Source of the DNA: Acidomonas methanolica
GTDB taxonomy: Bacteria > Pseudomonadota > Alphaproteobacteria > Acetobacterales > Acetobacteraceae
Length of the DNA: 64,000 bases
Direction: 5' to 3'
NCBI RefSeq assembly: GCF_004346035.1
Contig: NZ_SLZN01000001.1
Location: forward strand, 124,001 to 188,000
Every line of letters starts with the position of its first letter. Within the stretch, counting starts at the first letter, position 1. Below are positions 35,032 through 45,217 of the stretch, in pieces. The translations under genes and the position numbers were made by a program. Below the pieces are notes generated by a model. The model was not told the DNA's origin and did no database searches. It was given only the letters and a program-made list of their open reading frames with translations.

Positions 35032-36534
35032 ATGTCGCATGCCCTCCCCTCCGGACCGGCCCTCGCCCGCGTCCAAAGTTTCGCCTTCGCCGGGATCGAC
35101 GCCGTGCCGGTCACGGTCGAGGTCCAGATTTCGAGCGGCCTTCCGGCGCTGCTCGTCGTCGGCCTGGCCGACAAGGCGGTGGCCGAGGCGCGGGAACGCG
35201 TGCGCGCCGCGCTGGGAGCGCTCGGAATCGTCCTGCCCCCGAAGCGGATTCTCATCAATCTGGTCCCTGCAGATCTTCCGAAAGAAGGTTCACATTTCGA
35301 CCTGCCGATCGCCCTTGCCATTCTGATCGGCATGGGGCTGATTCCGCCGGAGACGGGCGAACGCTACGCGGCCATGGGCGAGCTTTCGCTGGATGGACGG
35401 CTCAACCCGGTCGCGGGCGTCCTCTCGGCGGCTCTCGGAGCTTTCAGGGTGCAAACCGGGCTGATCTGCCCGCGCGCGCAGGGCGGCGAGGCGCGCTGGG
35501 CGGGTCCGGACCTTTCGGTGCTCGCCGCGCCGGATTTGAGAAGCCTGATCACGCATCTGCGCGGGGAAGCGCCGCTCGATGAGGGTCCGGAGACGGAGCC
35601 GCCGTTCGAGAAGGCATCGCTCGATCTGTCAGATGTCAGGGAGATGGCGCTGGGACGGCGCGCGTTGGAAATCGCCGCGGCGGGCGGCCATAACCTGCTT
35701 TTCTCCGGCCCGCCGGGTGCAGGAAAATCCATGCTCGCCGCGCGTCTGCCCGGAGTGCTCCCGGACCTCACGCGCGAGCAGATGCTCGAAACCACACGCA
35801 TTCACGGCGCCTGCGGACACTTGCACGGCGGTCGCCCGATCACCCGGCCGCCCTATCGCGATCCCCATCACTCCGCGAGCCTCGCCGCGCTGGTGGGTGG
35901 CGGGCCGAAATCGCGACCCGGAGAGGTCAGCCTGGCGCATAATGGCGTGCTGTTTCTTGATGAATTCCCGGAATTCTCGCGTCAGGCGCTCGAAGCGCTG
36001 CGTCAGCCGATCGAAACCGGACAGATCAGCGTCGCCCGGGCGGCGCAGATCACCCAGTATCCGGCACAGTTCCAGCTTGTCGCCGCGATGAACCCCTGTC
36101 GCTGCGGCCATCTCGGCGATCTCGAACGCGCCTGCCGCAAAGCCCCCCGTTGCGGCGAGGAGTATACGGCGCGCCTCTCCGGCCCCATGCTCGACCGCAT
36201 CGACCTCTTCGCTGAAATCCAGCCCGTTTCACCGATTGCCATCAGTCGCGCGGTGGCGGGCGAGTCGAGCGCCGCCGTCCGCGCGCGGGTGGAGGCGGCA
36301 AGGGCGCGGCAGATCGGACGACAGGGACACAGCAACGCGCGGGCTGATCCGAGCGGCTTCGCGATCGACGAAACGGCACGCGAGATGGCGGAACAAGCGG
36401 GGACACGTCTGAGGCTCTCCGCGCGCGGGCTGACACGCCTGCTTCGCGTGGCCCGCACCATCGCGGACATGGCCGCCGGCGACTCGATCACGCGCCTCCA
36501 CATGGCCGAGGCGTTGAGCTTCCGCCGCCGATGA
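35032..36534 (+). CDS. comM: ComM/YifB-family Mg-chelatase-like AAA+ ATPase
   Basis: A 500-residue hexameric helicase that in transformable bacteria extends recombination of imported DNA. Domains: N-terminal Lon-like substrate domain (about 1-170), Walker A GPPGAGKSMLAARLPG near residue 226, Walker B GVLFLDEFPEF near 305, the NPCRCGHLGD loop near 348 and a C-terminal helical domain. Length is standard. GGGGG precedes the ATG. The upstream gap contains a CtrA-type site; in Rhodobacter capsulatus comM is among the CtrA-controlled genes needed for receiving gene transfer agent DNA, which makes regulated DNA uptake a reasonable guess. Confidence 0.94.
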   Translation: MSHALPSGPALARVQSFAFAGIDAVPVTVEVQISSGLPALLVVGLADKAVAEARERVRAALGALGIVLPPKRILINLVPADLPKEGSHFDLPIALAILIGMGLIPPETGERYAAMGELSLDGRLNPVAGVLSAALGAFRVQTGLICPRAQGGEARWAGPDLSVLAAPDLRSLITHLRGEAPLDEGPETEPPFEKASLDLSDVREMALGRRALEIAAAGGHNLLFSGPPGAGKSMLAARLPGVLPDLTREQMLETTRIHGACGHLHGGRPITRPPYRDPHHSASLAALVGGGPKSRPGEVSLAHNGVLFLDEFPEFSRQALEALRQPIETGQISVARAAQITQYPAQFQLVAAMNPCRCGHLGDLERACRKAPRCGEEYTARLSGPMLDRIDLFAEIQPVSPIAISRAVAGESSAAVRARVEAARARQIGRQGHSNARADPSGFAIDETAREMAEQAGTRLRLSARGLTRLLRVARTIADMAAGDSITRLHMAEALSFRRR

Positions 36535-36554
36535 CCGTGCCGGAGCAGGCGGCG

Positions 36555-37784
36555 CTACCCTTCGGTCGAAACGCGCAACACCTCGAATCCGCCGGCCAGA
36601 TCGGCCTTGAGATCCGCCACGTTCTCCAGGCCGATATGCAGGCGGAAGGTGGGACCGCGCGGATACCCGTCGGCGTGGACGCGCCGGATTCCGCCCGTCG
36701 TGGGCAGGACGAGGCTTTCATACCCGCCCCAGGACGCGCCGCGCCCGAACAGCGCCAGAGCGTCGATCATGTCCTCCATGGCGGAAACCGGATATTCGGC
36801 CCGCAACTCGACGCCGAACAACGCGCTCGCTCCGGTGAAATCCCGCCGCCAGAACTGATGGCCGGGGCAGTCTTCCAGCGCGGGATGGAGCACGCGCGCC
36901 ACTTCGGGACGCTCGCGCAGCCAGTGCGCCAGGGCGAGCGCCGAGCGCGACTGCCGTTCCAGCCTGACCCCCATGGTCCGCAACCCGCGCAGGGTCAGCC
37001 AGCATTCGTCGGGCCCGGCGAGCTGGCCGAGCTGAATGGCGGCGTCACGCAGGATTTTCCAGTCCGCTCCGTTCGCCACCGTCACGGCGCCGAGAATCGC
37101 GTCGGAATGTCCCGCCGGATATTTCGTGAGCGCCTGAATGGACACGTCCACGCCATGGAGGAAGGGCTGGAACACCCCGATCCCCCAGGTATTGTCAAGC
37201 ATCAGCCGCGTGCCGTGAGCGTGGGCGATCCGGGCGAGCATCGGCACGTCCTGCACCTCGAACGTATGGCTACCGGGACTTTCGGCGAAGAGCACGCTGG
37301 TTTCCGGACGCATCAGCGCCGTGATGTCCGCCTCGCCCGCCATGGGCGGATAATAGGTCGTGCTGATTCCCATGCGCGCCAGCATCGTATCGGCGAAGCG
37401 GCGCGTCGGAAAATAGACCGAATCGGGCAGGAGCAGATGCTCTCCCGCCGCCATGAAGGCGAGCAGCGGCGTGGTGCAGGCGGCGAGCCCCGAGGAGACG
37501 ACCTGGCAATCCCCTCCCCCCTCGATCCGCGCCAGAAGCCGCTCCAGCATGTGCTGAACCGGCGACCCCATCGCGCCATAAACGAGTTCGTGGTCGTAGC
37601 TGCGCGACCCGTTGTTCCGCAGGGCCGCGACATCGGGATAGAGCACGGTCGAACCGCGTGTGACGGGCGCGTTGACGAACACGCCCTCCTCCGGACTCTC
37701 CTCCGGCCGTCCGCCCTGCACCAGCAGCGAGCCCAGCTTCGCCCAACCCGCCGAGACGCGCTCCTCATCCTGATTCACCGGCAT
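36555..37784 (-). CDS. metC: Cystathionine beta-lyase
   Basis: A 409-residue PLP enzyme of the Cys/Met-metabolism family that splits cystathionine to homocysteine, pyruvate and ammonia. The cofactor lysine is in SIQALTKYPAGHSD near residue 225 and the PLP-binding Tyr and Gly in SYDHELVYGAMGSPVQ near 62; VNAPVTRGSTVLYPD is the family start region. The pattern WGGYESLVLP near 360 is that of MetC rather than MetB. It is leftward and convergent with comM (20-bp gap). Its 108-bp upstream region holds a strong inverted repeat. Confidence 0.92.
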   Translation of the reverse strand: MPVNQDEERVSAGWAKLGSLLVQGGRPEESPEEGVFVNAPVTRGSTVLYPDVAALRNNGSRSYDHELVYGAMGSPVQHMLERLLARIEGGGDCQVVSSGLAACTTPLLAFMAAGEHLLLPDSVYFPTRRFADTMLARMGISTTYYPPMAGEADITALMRPETSVLFAESPGSHTFEVQDVPMLARIAHAHGTRLMLDNTWGIGVFQPFLHGVDVSIQALTKYPAGHSDAILGAVTVANGADWKILRDAAIQLGQLAGPDECWLTLRGLRTMGVRLERQSRSALALAHWLRERPEVARVLHPALEDCPGHQFWRRDFTGASALFGVELRAEYPVSAMEDMIDALALFGRGASWGGYESLVLPTTGGIRRVHADGYPRGPTFRLHIGLENVADLKADLAGGFEVLRVSTEG

Positions 37785-37857
37785 TCTCCCTTGGAGGCGT
37801 ACCGGCGAAGGCTTGCGCGCCGGACTGTCTCCCCATCGTTGTTTCGGGGCATCTTCA

Positions 37858-37885
37858 CCGGCTCGAACGCGTCATTTCGAGCCGG
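37858..37885. promoter_or_regulatory. Perfect 10-bp inverted repeat between sulfurtransferase and metC
   Basis: CCGGCTCGAA (37858-37867) and TTCGAGCCGG (37876-37885) form a perfect stem around an 8-base loop, 73 bases before the metC start and 7 bases after the sulfurtransferase stop. A second weaker pairing (CCCC and GGGG near 37831-37849) lies between it and metC. There is no U-tract on either strand, so it may be a transcript end for the upstream gene or a control site for metC. Confidence 0.35.
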
Positions 37886-37892
37886 ACGATCT

Positions 37893-38750
37893 CTAGAACG
37901 TCGCGACTGGAAGCGATGGATCCGCCCCCCATTCGGCCCAAGAGCCATCATAGAGCCTGCCTTGCGGCAGCCCCGCCGCCACCAGCGCCACGGTCAGCGT
38001 GGCCGCGGTCAGGCCGGAGCCGCAACTGGTGATGACGGTTTGCCCCTCCAGCCCGCAGGACGCGAAATTCGCGCGCAACGCCTCTGGCGAAAGAAAACGC
38101 CCCTCCCCGTCGATCACCTTCCCGAAGGGCAGGCTGACCGCGCCCGGCATGTGGCCTCCTCGCACGCCGGGGCGCGGTTCGGGCGCCTCGGCGAGAAAAC
38201 GGGCCTCGGCGCGCGCATCGAGGATCAGGACGGCGGGATCGCCGAGCGCGGCCAACACGTCGCCGGTCCCGGCGAGGAAGTCGAAACGCGGGCGCGGACG
38301 ATACCCCTCGCTGACGACGAGTTGCGCCGCGTCTCCCGTTTCGATGGCCCCGCCAGCGCGCCGGAATGCCTCCAAGCCCCCATCGAGCACAAAGGCGCTT
38401 TCATGACCGAAGAGTTTCGCAAGCCACCACGCCCGGCACGCGCCGATGCTTCCCTTGCGGTCATAGAAGATGAGCGGCGTGTCCCGCGTCAGGCCCAGGG
38501 CCGCCATGCCGCTCGCGAATTGAGCCTGCGTGGGAACCATATGCGGCAGCGCGTTCGCCGGATCGGAAAACGCCTCGATGTCGAAGCGTACAGCGCCCGG
38601 CAGACGCTCGCGGGCGAAATCGCCGTCAGGATCGCCGGGCTGGCCCGGAAGCAGGGCGGTCGCATCGAGAAACCGCGCGGTCTTCGCCGCAAGGGCGGCA
38701 TCCGGCGTGATCAGGGAGGACAGGGAAGCGTTGAGCCCTTGCATGATCAT
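37893..38750 (-). CDS. sseA: 3-mercaptopyruvate sulfurtransferase (tandem rhodanese)
   Basis: A protein of about 285 residues with two rhodanese domains. The first (about 10-140) is inactive, with FYDRKGSIGACRAWW in place of a catalytic loop; the second (about 155-285) has the active cysteine in TSCGSGLTAA. CGSG(L/V)TA marks 3-mercaptopyruvate rather than thiosulfate as sulfur donor. HMPGAVSLPF precedes. Two ATGs six bases apart (38750 and 38744) both fit a GGGAG site. metC follows downstream in the same direction, so both concern sulfur amino acids. Confidence 0.88.
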   Translation of the reverse strand: MIMQGLNASLSSLITPDAALAAKTARFLDATALLPGQPGDPDGDFARERLPGAVRFDIEAFSDPANALPHMVPTQAQFASGMAALGLTRDTPLIFYDRKGSIGACRAWWLAKLFGHESAFVLDGGLEAFRRAGGAIETGDAAQLVVSEGYRPRPRFDFLAGTGDVLAALGDPAVLILDARAEARFLAEAPEPRPGVRGGHMPGAVSLPFGKVIDGEGRFLSPEALRANFASCGLEGQTVITSCGSGLTAATLTVALVAAGLPQGRLYDGSWAEWGADPSLPVATF

Positions 38751-38890
38751 TTTCTCCCGCGCAGGATCGCGCGTGCGGCAATTGCAGAGCGTTTCCGCGC
38801 CGCGGTCAACCACACCGGCCCTCCCCGCTTTTCGGCCATGTCAGAGCCTGGGCGGAGGAAGACGGATAACGGGGCAGAAGATCAACTCAG

Positions 38891-39961
38891 GTGACGATCG
38901 AACGGACGATTCTGACGCTGCTTCTCCTTGGCCTCGCCTATGGATGCGGGATCATTCTCTGGCCCTTCCTCTCGGCGATTCTCTGGGCGGCCATTCTGAC
39001 CTTCACCACCTGGCCGCTCTATGTGCGCCTGCGCCGTCGCATGCGTCCCGCCATCGCCGCCGTGCTGATGATGATCGGCAGCGCCGTCGTCATTCTCCTG
39101 CCGCTGGGTCTCCTGACGACGACGGGAATTTCCGACATCCCCGGCGTCGTTGGCGCGCTGAACCGCCTCATGGCGCGGCTGGCGAGTTCCGGGCCCCCTC
39201 CCGCATGGATGACGCATCTTCCAGGCGTCGGTCCGCAACTCGCCGCCGCCTATATGGGCTGGACGCATGATCTCAGCACCGTCGGGCGGCTGATGCAGCC
39301 TTATGCCGGGCAGATCGCGGGCTATGCGCTTTCGGCCCTCATGCTGCTGGCGAGCGGAATCGCCGAACTCGTGATGGCGCTGTTCGTCGCGCTGTTCTTC
39401 TGGATCAACGGCGATACGCTGGGCCGCATCATCAATGCCCTGCTCGTCCGCATCACGGGTGTCCACGCGCAGCGATTCGTCACAATCACGGGGCGGGTGA
39501 TCCGGGGCACGGTCTATGGCGTGTTGGGAACGGCCATCATTCAGGGCGTGCTGACCGCGCTCGGCCTGACCCTGACCGGCGTGCCGGACCCGGTCCTGTT
39601 CGGCGGCCTGGCCGCGTTTTTCGCGGTGTTTCCCATCGGCGCGCCGCTCGTCTGGATTCCCGCCGCCCTCTGGCTGGTGATCGAGCACCGGCTCGGCGCG
39701 GGAATCTTCCTCGGCCTGTATGGCGTCATCGTCATTTCGGGAGCCGACCACATCATCCGGCCTGCCTTCATCGCGCGCGGCGCGCAGCTTCCCTACCTGC
39801 TGACCGTGCTCGGCGTGCTCGGCGGCGTGCTCGCGCTGGGCGGACTCGGGATTTTCCTCGGGCCGGTCCTGCTCGGCGTCGGCTATACCCTAACCGTCGA
39901 ATTCGCCGGCGCGCAGCCGCGGCCCATTTTCCGCGATCCCGTGGGGGAACCACCAGAATAA
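38891..39961 (+). CDS. AI-2E/PerM family transporter-like membrane protein
   Basis: A 356-residue polytopic inner-membrane protein of the AI-2E exporter (TqsA/PerM, DUF20) family, with roughly eight hydrophobic segments, a long soluble stretch between about residues 90 and 150, and the family segment VYGVLGTAIIQGVLTALGL near 215. Members export autoinducer-2, sodium or unknown small molecules; substrate cannot be read from sequence. Start is a GTG at 38891. Its TAA overlaps the ATG of the following gene, which suggests a working link with that EEP-family protein. The 140-bp gap to the divergent sseA holds both promoters. Confidence 0.85.
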   Translation: MTIERTILTLLLLGLAYGCGIILWPFLSAILWAAILTFTTWPLYVRLRRRMRPAIAAVLMMIGSAVVILLPLGLLTTTGISDIPGVVGALNRLMARLASSGPPPAWMTHLPGVGPQLAAAYMGWTHDLSTVGRLMQPYAGQIAGYALSALMLLASGIAELVMALFVALFFWINGDTLGRIINALLVRITGVHAQRFVTITGRVIRGTVYGVLGTAIIQGVLTALGLTLTGVPDPVLFGGLAAFFAVFPIGAPLVWIPAALWLVIEHRLGAGIFLGLYGVIVISGADHIIRPAFIARGAQLPYLLTVLGVLGGVLALGGLGIFLGPVLLGVGYTLTVEFAGAQPRPIFRDPVGEPPE

Positions 39962-40707
39962 TGTCGCACGATACCGTCCTTCATCCGGCATCCGCGCCGA
40001 GAATCGGTCAGAGTTTCCATATATTGAGCTGGAATCTTCTTCGTCGCACCGGAGCGCCGCTGCACGAGGTTCTCGAACTCGCCCACCGCGTCAAACCGGA
40101 CATCTTCCTGATGCAGGAGGCGACCGCGGAGATCGACAGGCTCCCCGAGGTCCTGCCGGGCCATTACGCGCGCTTTCCGCTTCCGGGGCGCATCCACGGG
40201 ACCGCCTGCTGGAGCCGTTTTCCCTTTACCCATCCCCCGACGCCGCACACCCTCCCCTCCGGGCTGATCGTGCAGAGAACCGCCCAGATCATTGATTTTG
40301 GAACATTTTCCGTCGCGAATGTCCATCTTTCCCATGGACAGGTGCTCAATCGCCGCCAGCTTCGCACCGTTGCCGGCCTTCTGCGGCGGAGAGGTCTCAT
40401 CATGGGCGATTTCAACCTTGTCGGGCCGCCGCTCCTGCCGGGATTTCAGGATGTCGGCCCACGCATGCCCACGCATCGCATGGCGGACCTGGTTCCCATC
40501 CGCATCGACCGGTGCCTGACGCGCGGCATGACGTCGCTGGACGCCACCGTGCTGCCCAACCAGAGTTCGGATCATCACCCGATCGCCGTGACCCTGCGCA
40601 TCACCAATACGCTGCGCGCGCCGTCCTGGCGCGAACGCTTCGCCCTCGCCGTCAGGGAGAAGGCCGCCGGGGACAGGGCAGTCAGAGATAGGGCAGAAAG
40701 AGCCTGA
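39961..40707 (+). CDS. Endonuclease/exonuclease/phosphatase (EEP) family protein
   Basis: A 248-residue cytoplasmic protein with the EEP fold. Visible sites: ILSWNLLRR near residue 22 (Asn), FLMQEATAE (metal Glu), ANVHLSHGQ (His-like turn), LIMGDFNLV near 147 (Asp and Asn) and SSDHHPIAV near 200 (catalytic Asp-His). These bind a divalent metal and cut phosphodiesters or phosphomonoesters (nucleic acid, inositol or lipid phosphate). It is translationally coupled to the membrane protein before it, and its last 26 bases overlap the end of cardiolipin synthase on the other strand. Substrate unknown. Confidence 0.86.
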   Translation: MSHDTVLHPASAPRIGQSFHILSWNLLRRTGAPLHEVLELAHRVKPDIFLMQEATAEIDRLPEVLPGHYARFPLPGRIHGTACWSRFPFTHPPTPHTLPSGLIVQRTAQIIDFGTFSVANVHLSHGQVLNRRQLRTVAGLLRRRGLIMGDFNLVGPPLLPGFQDVGPRMPTHRMADLVPIRIDRCLTRGMTSLDATVLPNQSSDHHPIAVTLRITNTLRAPSWRERFALAVREKAAGDRAVRDRAERA

Positions 40708-42097
40708 TCGCCGCATTCCGCAGTTTGATGGGAAGAGACCGCTTGTCCAGCGCGTGATGTGTCAACCGGGTGGACGGCCACGAGCGGATGAGCGTATCGA
40801 GCGTCGTCGCCAGAGCGGTGTCATAGATTTCCATATTGATCTCGAAATTCAGCCGCAGGCTGCGCAGGTCGATATTCGCGCTGCCGATGAAGGACCACAC
40901 GCCGTCCACCACGAGCAGTTTGGAATGGTTGAACGGCCGCCGCCCCAGCCAGATCCGGCATCCGGCATCCAGAAACGGCTGGAGATGCGCGTCCCGCGCC
41001 CAGTCGATCAGCCGGTGATTGCTCGTCTCCGGCGCCACGATATCGATTTCCACGCCGCGCATGGCCGCCAGACACAATGCGCTGACGAGCCGCTCGTCCG
41101 GCAGGAAATAGGGCGTCATCACGGTGATGCGGCGGCGCGCGAGCGCCACGGCCTGCAACATGGTGAATTCGATCTTTTCCAGATCGTTATCCGGCCCCGA
41201 AGCGACGACGCGCGCGGGAACCTCCCCCGCCGAGTCCGGCGCCGGGAAATAGAGCGGCCCGTCCAGTTCCTCGCCGCAGGTGAAGGACCAGTCCCGCGCG
41301 AAGGCCTCGTTCAACTGATGCACGACAGGTCCACGCAACCGGAAATGCGTGTCCGCGACCGTCCGCCTCGACCTTCGGCGCAGGAGATTCTCCTGGCCGA
41401 TATTGAGGCCGCCGACGAAGCCGATGCGTCCGTCGACGGTCAATATCTTGCGATGATTCCGAAGATTGATGAACGGCATCCGCCATGGCCAGACGGAATG
41501 CATGAAGCGCGCGTACGCCACGCCCTGCCGTCGCAACTGCTGCGCGACTGGGGAATACAGATAGCCGCTGCCAATGCCATCCACCAGCACACGCACCTCG
41601 ACGCCCCGTTGCCGCGCAGCCGCAAGCGCGGTGACGAAGCGCATGCCGACCTCGTCGGCGCGGAAGATATAGGAGCAGAGCAGCACCGAATGAGCCGCGC
41701 CTGCGATGGCGTCGAGCATGGCGGGATAGGCTTCGTCACCGTCATGCAGCACATCGACGGCGTTCCCGCGCAGAAGCGGCCATTCCGTCAACCGGCCGAC
41801 CATCCGCGCGAGCGGTGCGAACTCTCCCTCCACCCTGAAGCGCTCGCCGGTCAGCGCGCCGCGCCCGCTCCAGCCATGTTTATGCGCGAGACGCCGCGCG
41901 CGCCGCTGCACGCGATTCACGCCGAACATCAGGTAGAGCACCAGACCGGCAAACGGCATGAGGATCATCATGCCGATCCACCCGGTCGCCGCCGCCGTGT
42001 CGCGCTTGGTGCGCAGGACATGCACCACGACCGCAAGAACGATCGCCAGACGCAGCGCGTCGAGAAGAAGGTCCGACAGGGAAAGCTGGAGCGGCAT
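40682..42097 (-). CDS. cls: Cardiolipin synthase (phospholipase D family)
   Basis: A 471-residue membrane enzyme that joins phosphatidylglycerol molecules into cardiolipin. Two N-terminal membrane helices (about 10-28 and 35-60, then FGVNRVQRRARR), then two HKD motifs: NLRNHRKILTVDGRIGFVGG near residue 215 and FNHSKLLVVDGVWSFIGSAN near 390. Start taken at MPLQLSLSD (42097); the frame is open further up, but that region also belongs to the bpt promoter area. It is divergent from bpt (166-bp gap, 42098-42263, no gene seen). Confidence 0.92.
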   Translation of the reverse strand: MPLQLSLSDLLLDALRLAIVLAVVVHVLRTKRDTAAATGWIGMMILMPFAGLVLYLMFGVNRVQRRARRLAHKHGWSGRGALTGERFRVEGEFAPLARMVGRLTEWPLLRGNAVDVLHDGDEAYPAMLDAIAGAAHSVLLCSYIFRADEVGMRFVTALAAARQRGVEVRVLVDGIGSGYLYSPVAQQLRRQGVAYARFMHSVWPWRMPFINLRNHRKILTVDGRIGFVGGLNIGQENLLRRRSRRTVADTHFRLRGPVVHQLNEAFARDWSFTCGEELDGPLYFPAPDSAGEVPARVVASGPDNDLEKIEFTMLQAVALARRRITVMTPYFLPDERLVSALCLAAMRGVEIDIVAPETSNHRLIDWARDAHLQPFLDAGCRIWLGRRPFNHSKLLVVDGVWSFIGSANIDLRSLRLNFEINMEIYDTALATTLDTLIRSWPSTRLTHHALDKRSLPIKLRNAAIRLFLPYL

Positions 42098-42263
42098 GAT
42101 CCGCGACGTTAGCGCAACAAGCCGTGATCCGATATGACAGGAGACCGTTTCGCTATCGTTTGAAGGGCTGAACCGATCTGGCCCTGAGATGAAAGGATGC
42201 AATCCGGCGCGGGAATGCGTAATTTGGGGTGAGGTTCACTGTAAGGGACGGAGGAGGTCACGT

Positions 42264-43004
42264 ATGACGGTAGCCGCGACGACGCCACGCCTGTTCTACA
42301 CGACCTCGCCCGCGCCCTGCCCCTATCTGCCCGGCCGCCTTGAGCGCAAGGTCATCACCGAGCTCGCCGGGCCGGATATTTCGGCGCTGCATGACCGCCT
42401 CTCCCGCGCCGGGTTCCGCCGCAGCCACAGCATCGCCTATGCGCCAGTCTGCGCCGGATGCAGTTCCTGCATCCCCATTCGCATTCCGGTCGAACGCTTC
42501 GTCCCCGATCGCACGCAACGCCGCATCGGCCGCCGCGCGTCAGCCCTTGAAATGACTGAGCGGCCCGCACGCGCGACCGAGGAGCAGTTCGCCCTCTTCA
42601 GCGCCTATCAGCGCGGGCGACACGCCAGCGGCGAGATGGCGCAGATGGGGGAGCAGGACTATCGCGCGATGGTCGAGGACAGCCCGGTCGATACCAGCCT
42701 GTTCGAATTCCGCAACGAGGCCGGCGCGCTCCTCTGTGTTTCGCTGGTCGATCGGCTCGGCGACGGGCTGTCGGCGGTCTATACCTTCTTCGACACCCGA
42801 GATCCCCGCGCCTCGTTGGGCACGGCCTCCGTCCTGCGGCTGATCGGCGAGGCGCGACGCCGTGGCCTCCCCTATCTCTATCTGGGCTACTGGGTCCGCG
42901 AGAGCCCGAAGATGAGCTACAAATCGCGCTTCCGCCCCGCTGAAATCATGCGCCTCGGCGAATGGCGCGCGCTCCCGCCCAGCCCGGCCCCCAGCCCGGA
43001 CTGA
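42264..43004 (+). CDS. bpt: Aspartate/glutamate leucyltransferase (arginyl/leucyl-tRNA-protein transferase)
   Basis: A 246-residue transferase of the N-end rule pathway; the short bacterial type moves leucine from Leu-tRNA to N-terminal Asp or Glu, marking proteins for ClpS-ClpAP. Conserved features are SIAYAPVCAGCSSCIPIRIPV near residue 60 with four cysteines, YQRGRHASGEM near 115, and YLYLGYWVRESPKMSYKSRF near 210. GGAGGAGGT at 42250-42258 supports the ATG at 42264. It ends 2 bases before the convergent parC. No clpS is nearby. Confidence 0.93.
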   Translation: MTVAATTPRLFYTTSPAPCPYLPGRLERKVITELAGPDISALHDRLSRAGFRRSHSIAYAPVCAGCSSCIPIRIPVERFVPDRTQRRIGRRASALEMTERPARATEEQFALFSAYQRGRHASGEMAQMGEQDYRAMVEDSPVDTSLFEFRNEAGALLCVSLVDRLGDGLSAVYTFFDTRDPRASLGTASVLRLIGEARRRGLPYLYLGYWVRESPKMSYKSRFRPAEIMRLGEWRALPPSPAPSPD

Positions 43005-43006
43005 CC

Positions 43007-45217
43007 TCAACCCGCCTTGCGCGTCATCCAGAGCGGCGCAGTGCGGCCCGCATCCGCCCGCTTGCCCAGCCACGGCTCCAGCTCGGCCGCCGAACGCGAC
43101 TTGGCGTCTGGTTGCCACTCCAGCCCCGCCGCAAGATCGAAGACGCGGATCTCGCGCATCCGCCCGTCGGCGTATTTCTGCAACGTGACGCCCATGCCGC
43201 GCGCCATGTCCGGCACCTGATCGAGCGGGAAGATGACCAGCTTGCGGTTCTCGCCCAGCGCGAGCACATGCGTCCCCTTCGCAACGACGCAGGCCGCCGC
43301 GACATCGCCGTCACGCAGCGTCAGCACCTGCTTGCCGGTGCGCTTTTCAGCCATGAGATCGGCCTCGCGCACCACCAGGCCCTTGCCCCTGGCGGTTGCG
43401 AGCAGCCGCCTGCCCTCGGGATCGGCGGTGAACAGGGCGATGACGGTTTCATCCTGCGGCAGATCGACCATCACGCGCACCGGCTGGCCGAAACCGCGGC
43501 CGCGCGGCAGATCGCCGGCCTTCAAGGTGAACGCGCGGCCCCCGCTGGTGAACAGGCACAGCCGATCCGTGCTCTGGCATTCGGTGGCGAAGAGGGGCGC
43601 ATCCCCTTCCTTGAATTTCTGCGCCTCGATCTCCACCCCATGCCCGCGCACGCCGCGAATCCAGCCCTCGCGGGACAGCAACACGGTCAGCGGTTCGCGC
43701 TCCACCTCCAGCGCGGTGGAGAGATCGACCGGACGCGGCGGCGCGGCGATCTCCGTGCGTCGAGCGCCGAGCGCACCCGTGCCGAACTGCTTCGCCGTCG
43801 ACTCCAGTTCCCTGCCGATCTTCGCCCAGCGTTTGCGGTCGCTCGCCAGAAGAGCGTCCAGCGACTCCTTTTCCGCCATCAGCGCGTCACGCTCCTTGCG
43901 GATCTCGATTTCCTCCAGCCTTCGGAGGGAGCGCAGCCGCATGTTCAGCACCGCGTCGGCCTGCACCTCGGTGAGCCCGAAAGCGTCCATCAGGGCGGGT
44001 TTCGGCTCGTCGCTCTCGCGGATGATGCGGATGACCTCGTCGAGATTGAGATAGACGGCCAGAAAACCGTCGAGGATCTCCAGCCGCTTTCCCACCGTCC
44101 CGAGGCGGTGAGTCGTGCGCCGGACCAGAACCTCGTGGCGATGATCCAGCCAGGCCCGGAGCACCGCGCGCAGGCCCATGACGCTCGGCACGCGGTCCCG
44201 GTCCAGCACATTCATGTTCAGGCTGAAGCGGCTCTCCAGCGGCGTGGCGCGGAACAGCGTCTCCATCAGCACCTCTGGCTCGGTGCCCTTGCTGCGCGGC
44301 TCCAGGACCAGACGGATATCCATCGTGCTCTCGTCGCGGATATCGGCGAGCAGCGGCAGTTTCTTCTGCTCCATCAACTCGGCGATCTGCTCGATCAGCC
44401 GCGATTTCTGCACCTGATAGGGAATTTCCGTCACGACGACCGTCCAGGTGCCGAAGCGCCCCGGCTCGACCGCCCATTTCGCGCGGATGCGAAAACTTCC
44501 ACGCCCCGTCTCGTAGGCGGTCTCGATGGCGTCGCGATCCTCGACCAGTATGCCCCCGGTCGGAAAATCCGGCCCCGGCATCAGGGCGAGCAGCTCGGCG
44601 GTGGCGGCCTCCGGCCTGTCCACGAGCAGCCGCGCCGCACGGCAGATTTCCGCCGCGTTATGGGGGGGAATGCTGGTGGCCATGCCCACCGCGATTCCCG
44701 TGGCGCCGTTGGCCAGAAGGTTGGGGAAAGCCCCGGGCAGGACGACCGGCTCCTCCTCCTGATTGTCATAGGTCGGCTGGAAATCGACCGCGTCATCCTC
44801 CAGCCCGTCCATCAGCGCCACGGCGACGGCGGTCAGGCGCGACTCGGTGTAACGCATCGCCGCCGCGCCATCGCCGTCGATCGAGCCGAAATTTCCCTGC
44901 CCCTCGACCAGCGGATATCGCACGGCGAAATCCTGCGCCAGCCGCACCAGCGCATCATAGACCGCCGTGTCGCCATGCGGATGGAACTTGCCGATCACAT
45001 CGCCGACGACACGTGCACACTTTTTAAACCCCGATGTGGGATCAAGGCGGAGTTGCTGCATCGCATAGAGGAGTCGTCGATGAACAGGTTTCAACCCATC
45101 CCGCACGTCAGGCAGGGAGCGCGACATGATGGTCGACATCGCATAGGCGAGGTACCGCTCGCTCAGCGCATCGGCGAGTCGGGTGTCTTCGATATGTCCG
45201 GCGAGATCTCGGCTCAT
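43007..45217 (-). CDS. parC: DNA topoisomerase IV subunit A
   Basis: ParC cuts and passes DNA to separate daughter chromosomes together with ParE. The 736-residue protein has the winged-helix catalytic part with [11 protein letters not shown] near 44, the quinolone-determining stretch [12 protein letters not shown] (79-90, with Thr84 and Asp88 at the positions of E. coli Ser80 and Glu84) and active tyrosine Tyr123 in [11 protein letters not shown]. The C-terminal third is a short beta-propeller. Length and absence of the GyrA-box support ParC over GyrA. parE is not in the window. The 5' end overlaps a divergent lipoprotein frame. Confidence 0.95.
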   Translation of the reverse strand: MSRDLAGHIEDTRLADALSERYLAYAMSTIMSRSLPDVRDGLKPVHRRLLYAMQQLRLDPTSGFKKCARVVGDVIGKFHPHGDTAVYDALVRLAQDFAVRYPLVEGQGNFGSIDGDGAAAMRYTESRLTAVAVALMDGLEDDAVDFQPTYDNQEEEPVVLPGAFPNLLANGATGIAVGMATSIPPHNAAEICRAARLLVDRPEAATAELLALMPGPDFPTGGILVEDRDAIETAYETGRGSFRIRAKWAVEPGRFGTWTVVVTEIPYQVQKSRLIEQIAELMEQKKLPLLADIRDESTMDIRLVLEPRSKGTEPEVLMETLFRATPLESRFSLNMNVLDRDRVPSVMGLRAVLRAWLDHRHEVLVRRTTHRLGTVGKRLEILDGFLAVYLNLDEVIRIIRESDEPKPALMDAFGLTEVQADAVLNMRLRSLRRLEEIEIRKERDALMAEKESLDALLASDRKRWAKIGRELESTAKQFGTGALGARRTEIAAPPRPVDLSTALEVEREPLTVLLSREGWIRGVRGHGVEIEAQKFKEGDAPLFATECQSTDRLCLFTSGGRAFTLKAGDLPRGRGFGQPVRVMVDLPQDETVIALFTADPEGRRLLATARGKGLVVREADLMAEKRTGKQVLTLRDGDVAAACVVAKGTHVLALGENRKLVIFPLDQVPDMARGMGVTLQKYADGRMREIRVFDLAAGLEWQPDAKSRSAAELEPWLGKRADAGRTAPLWMTRKAG

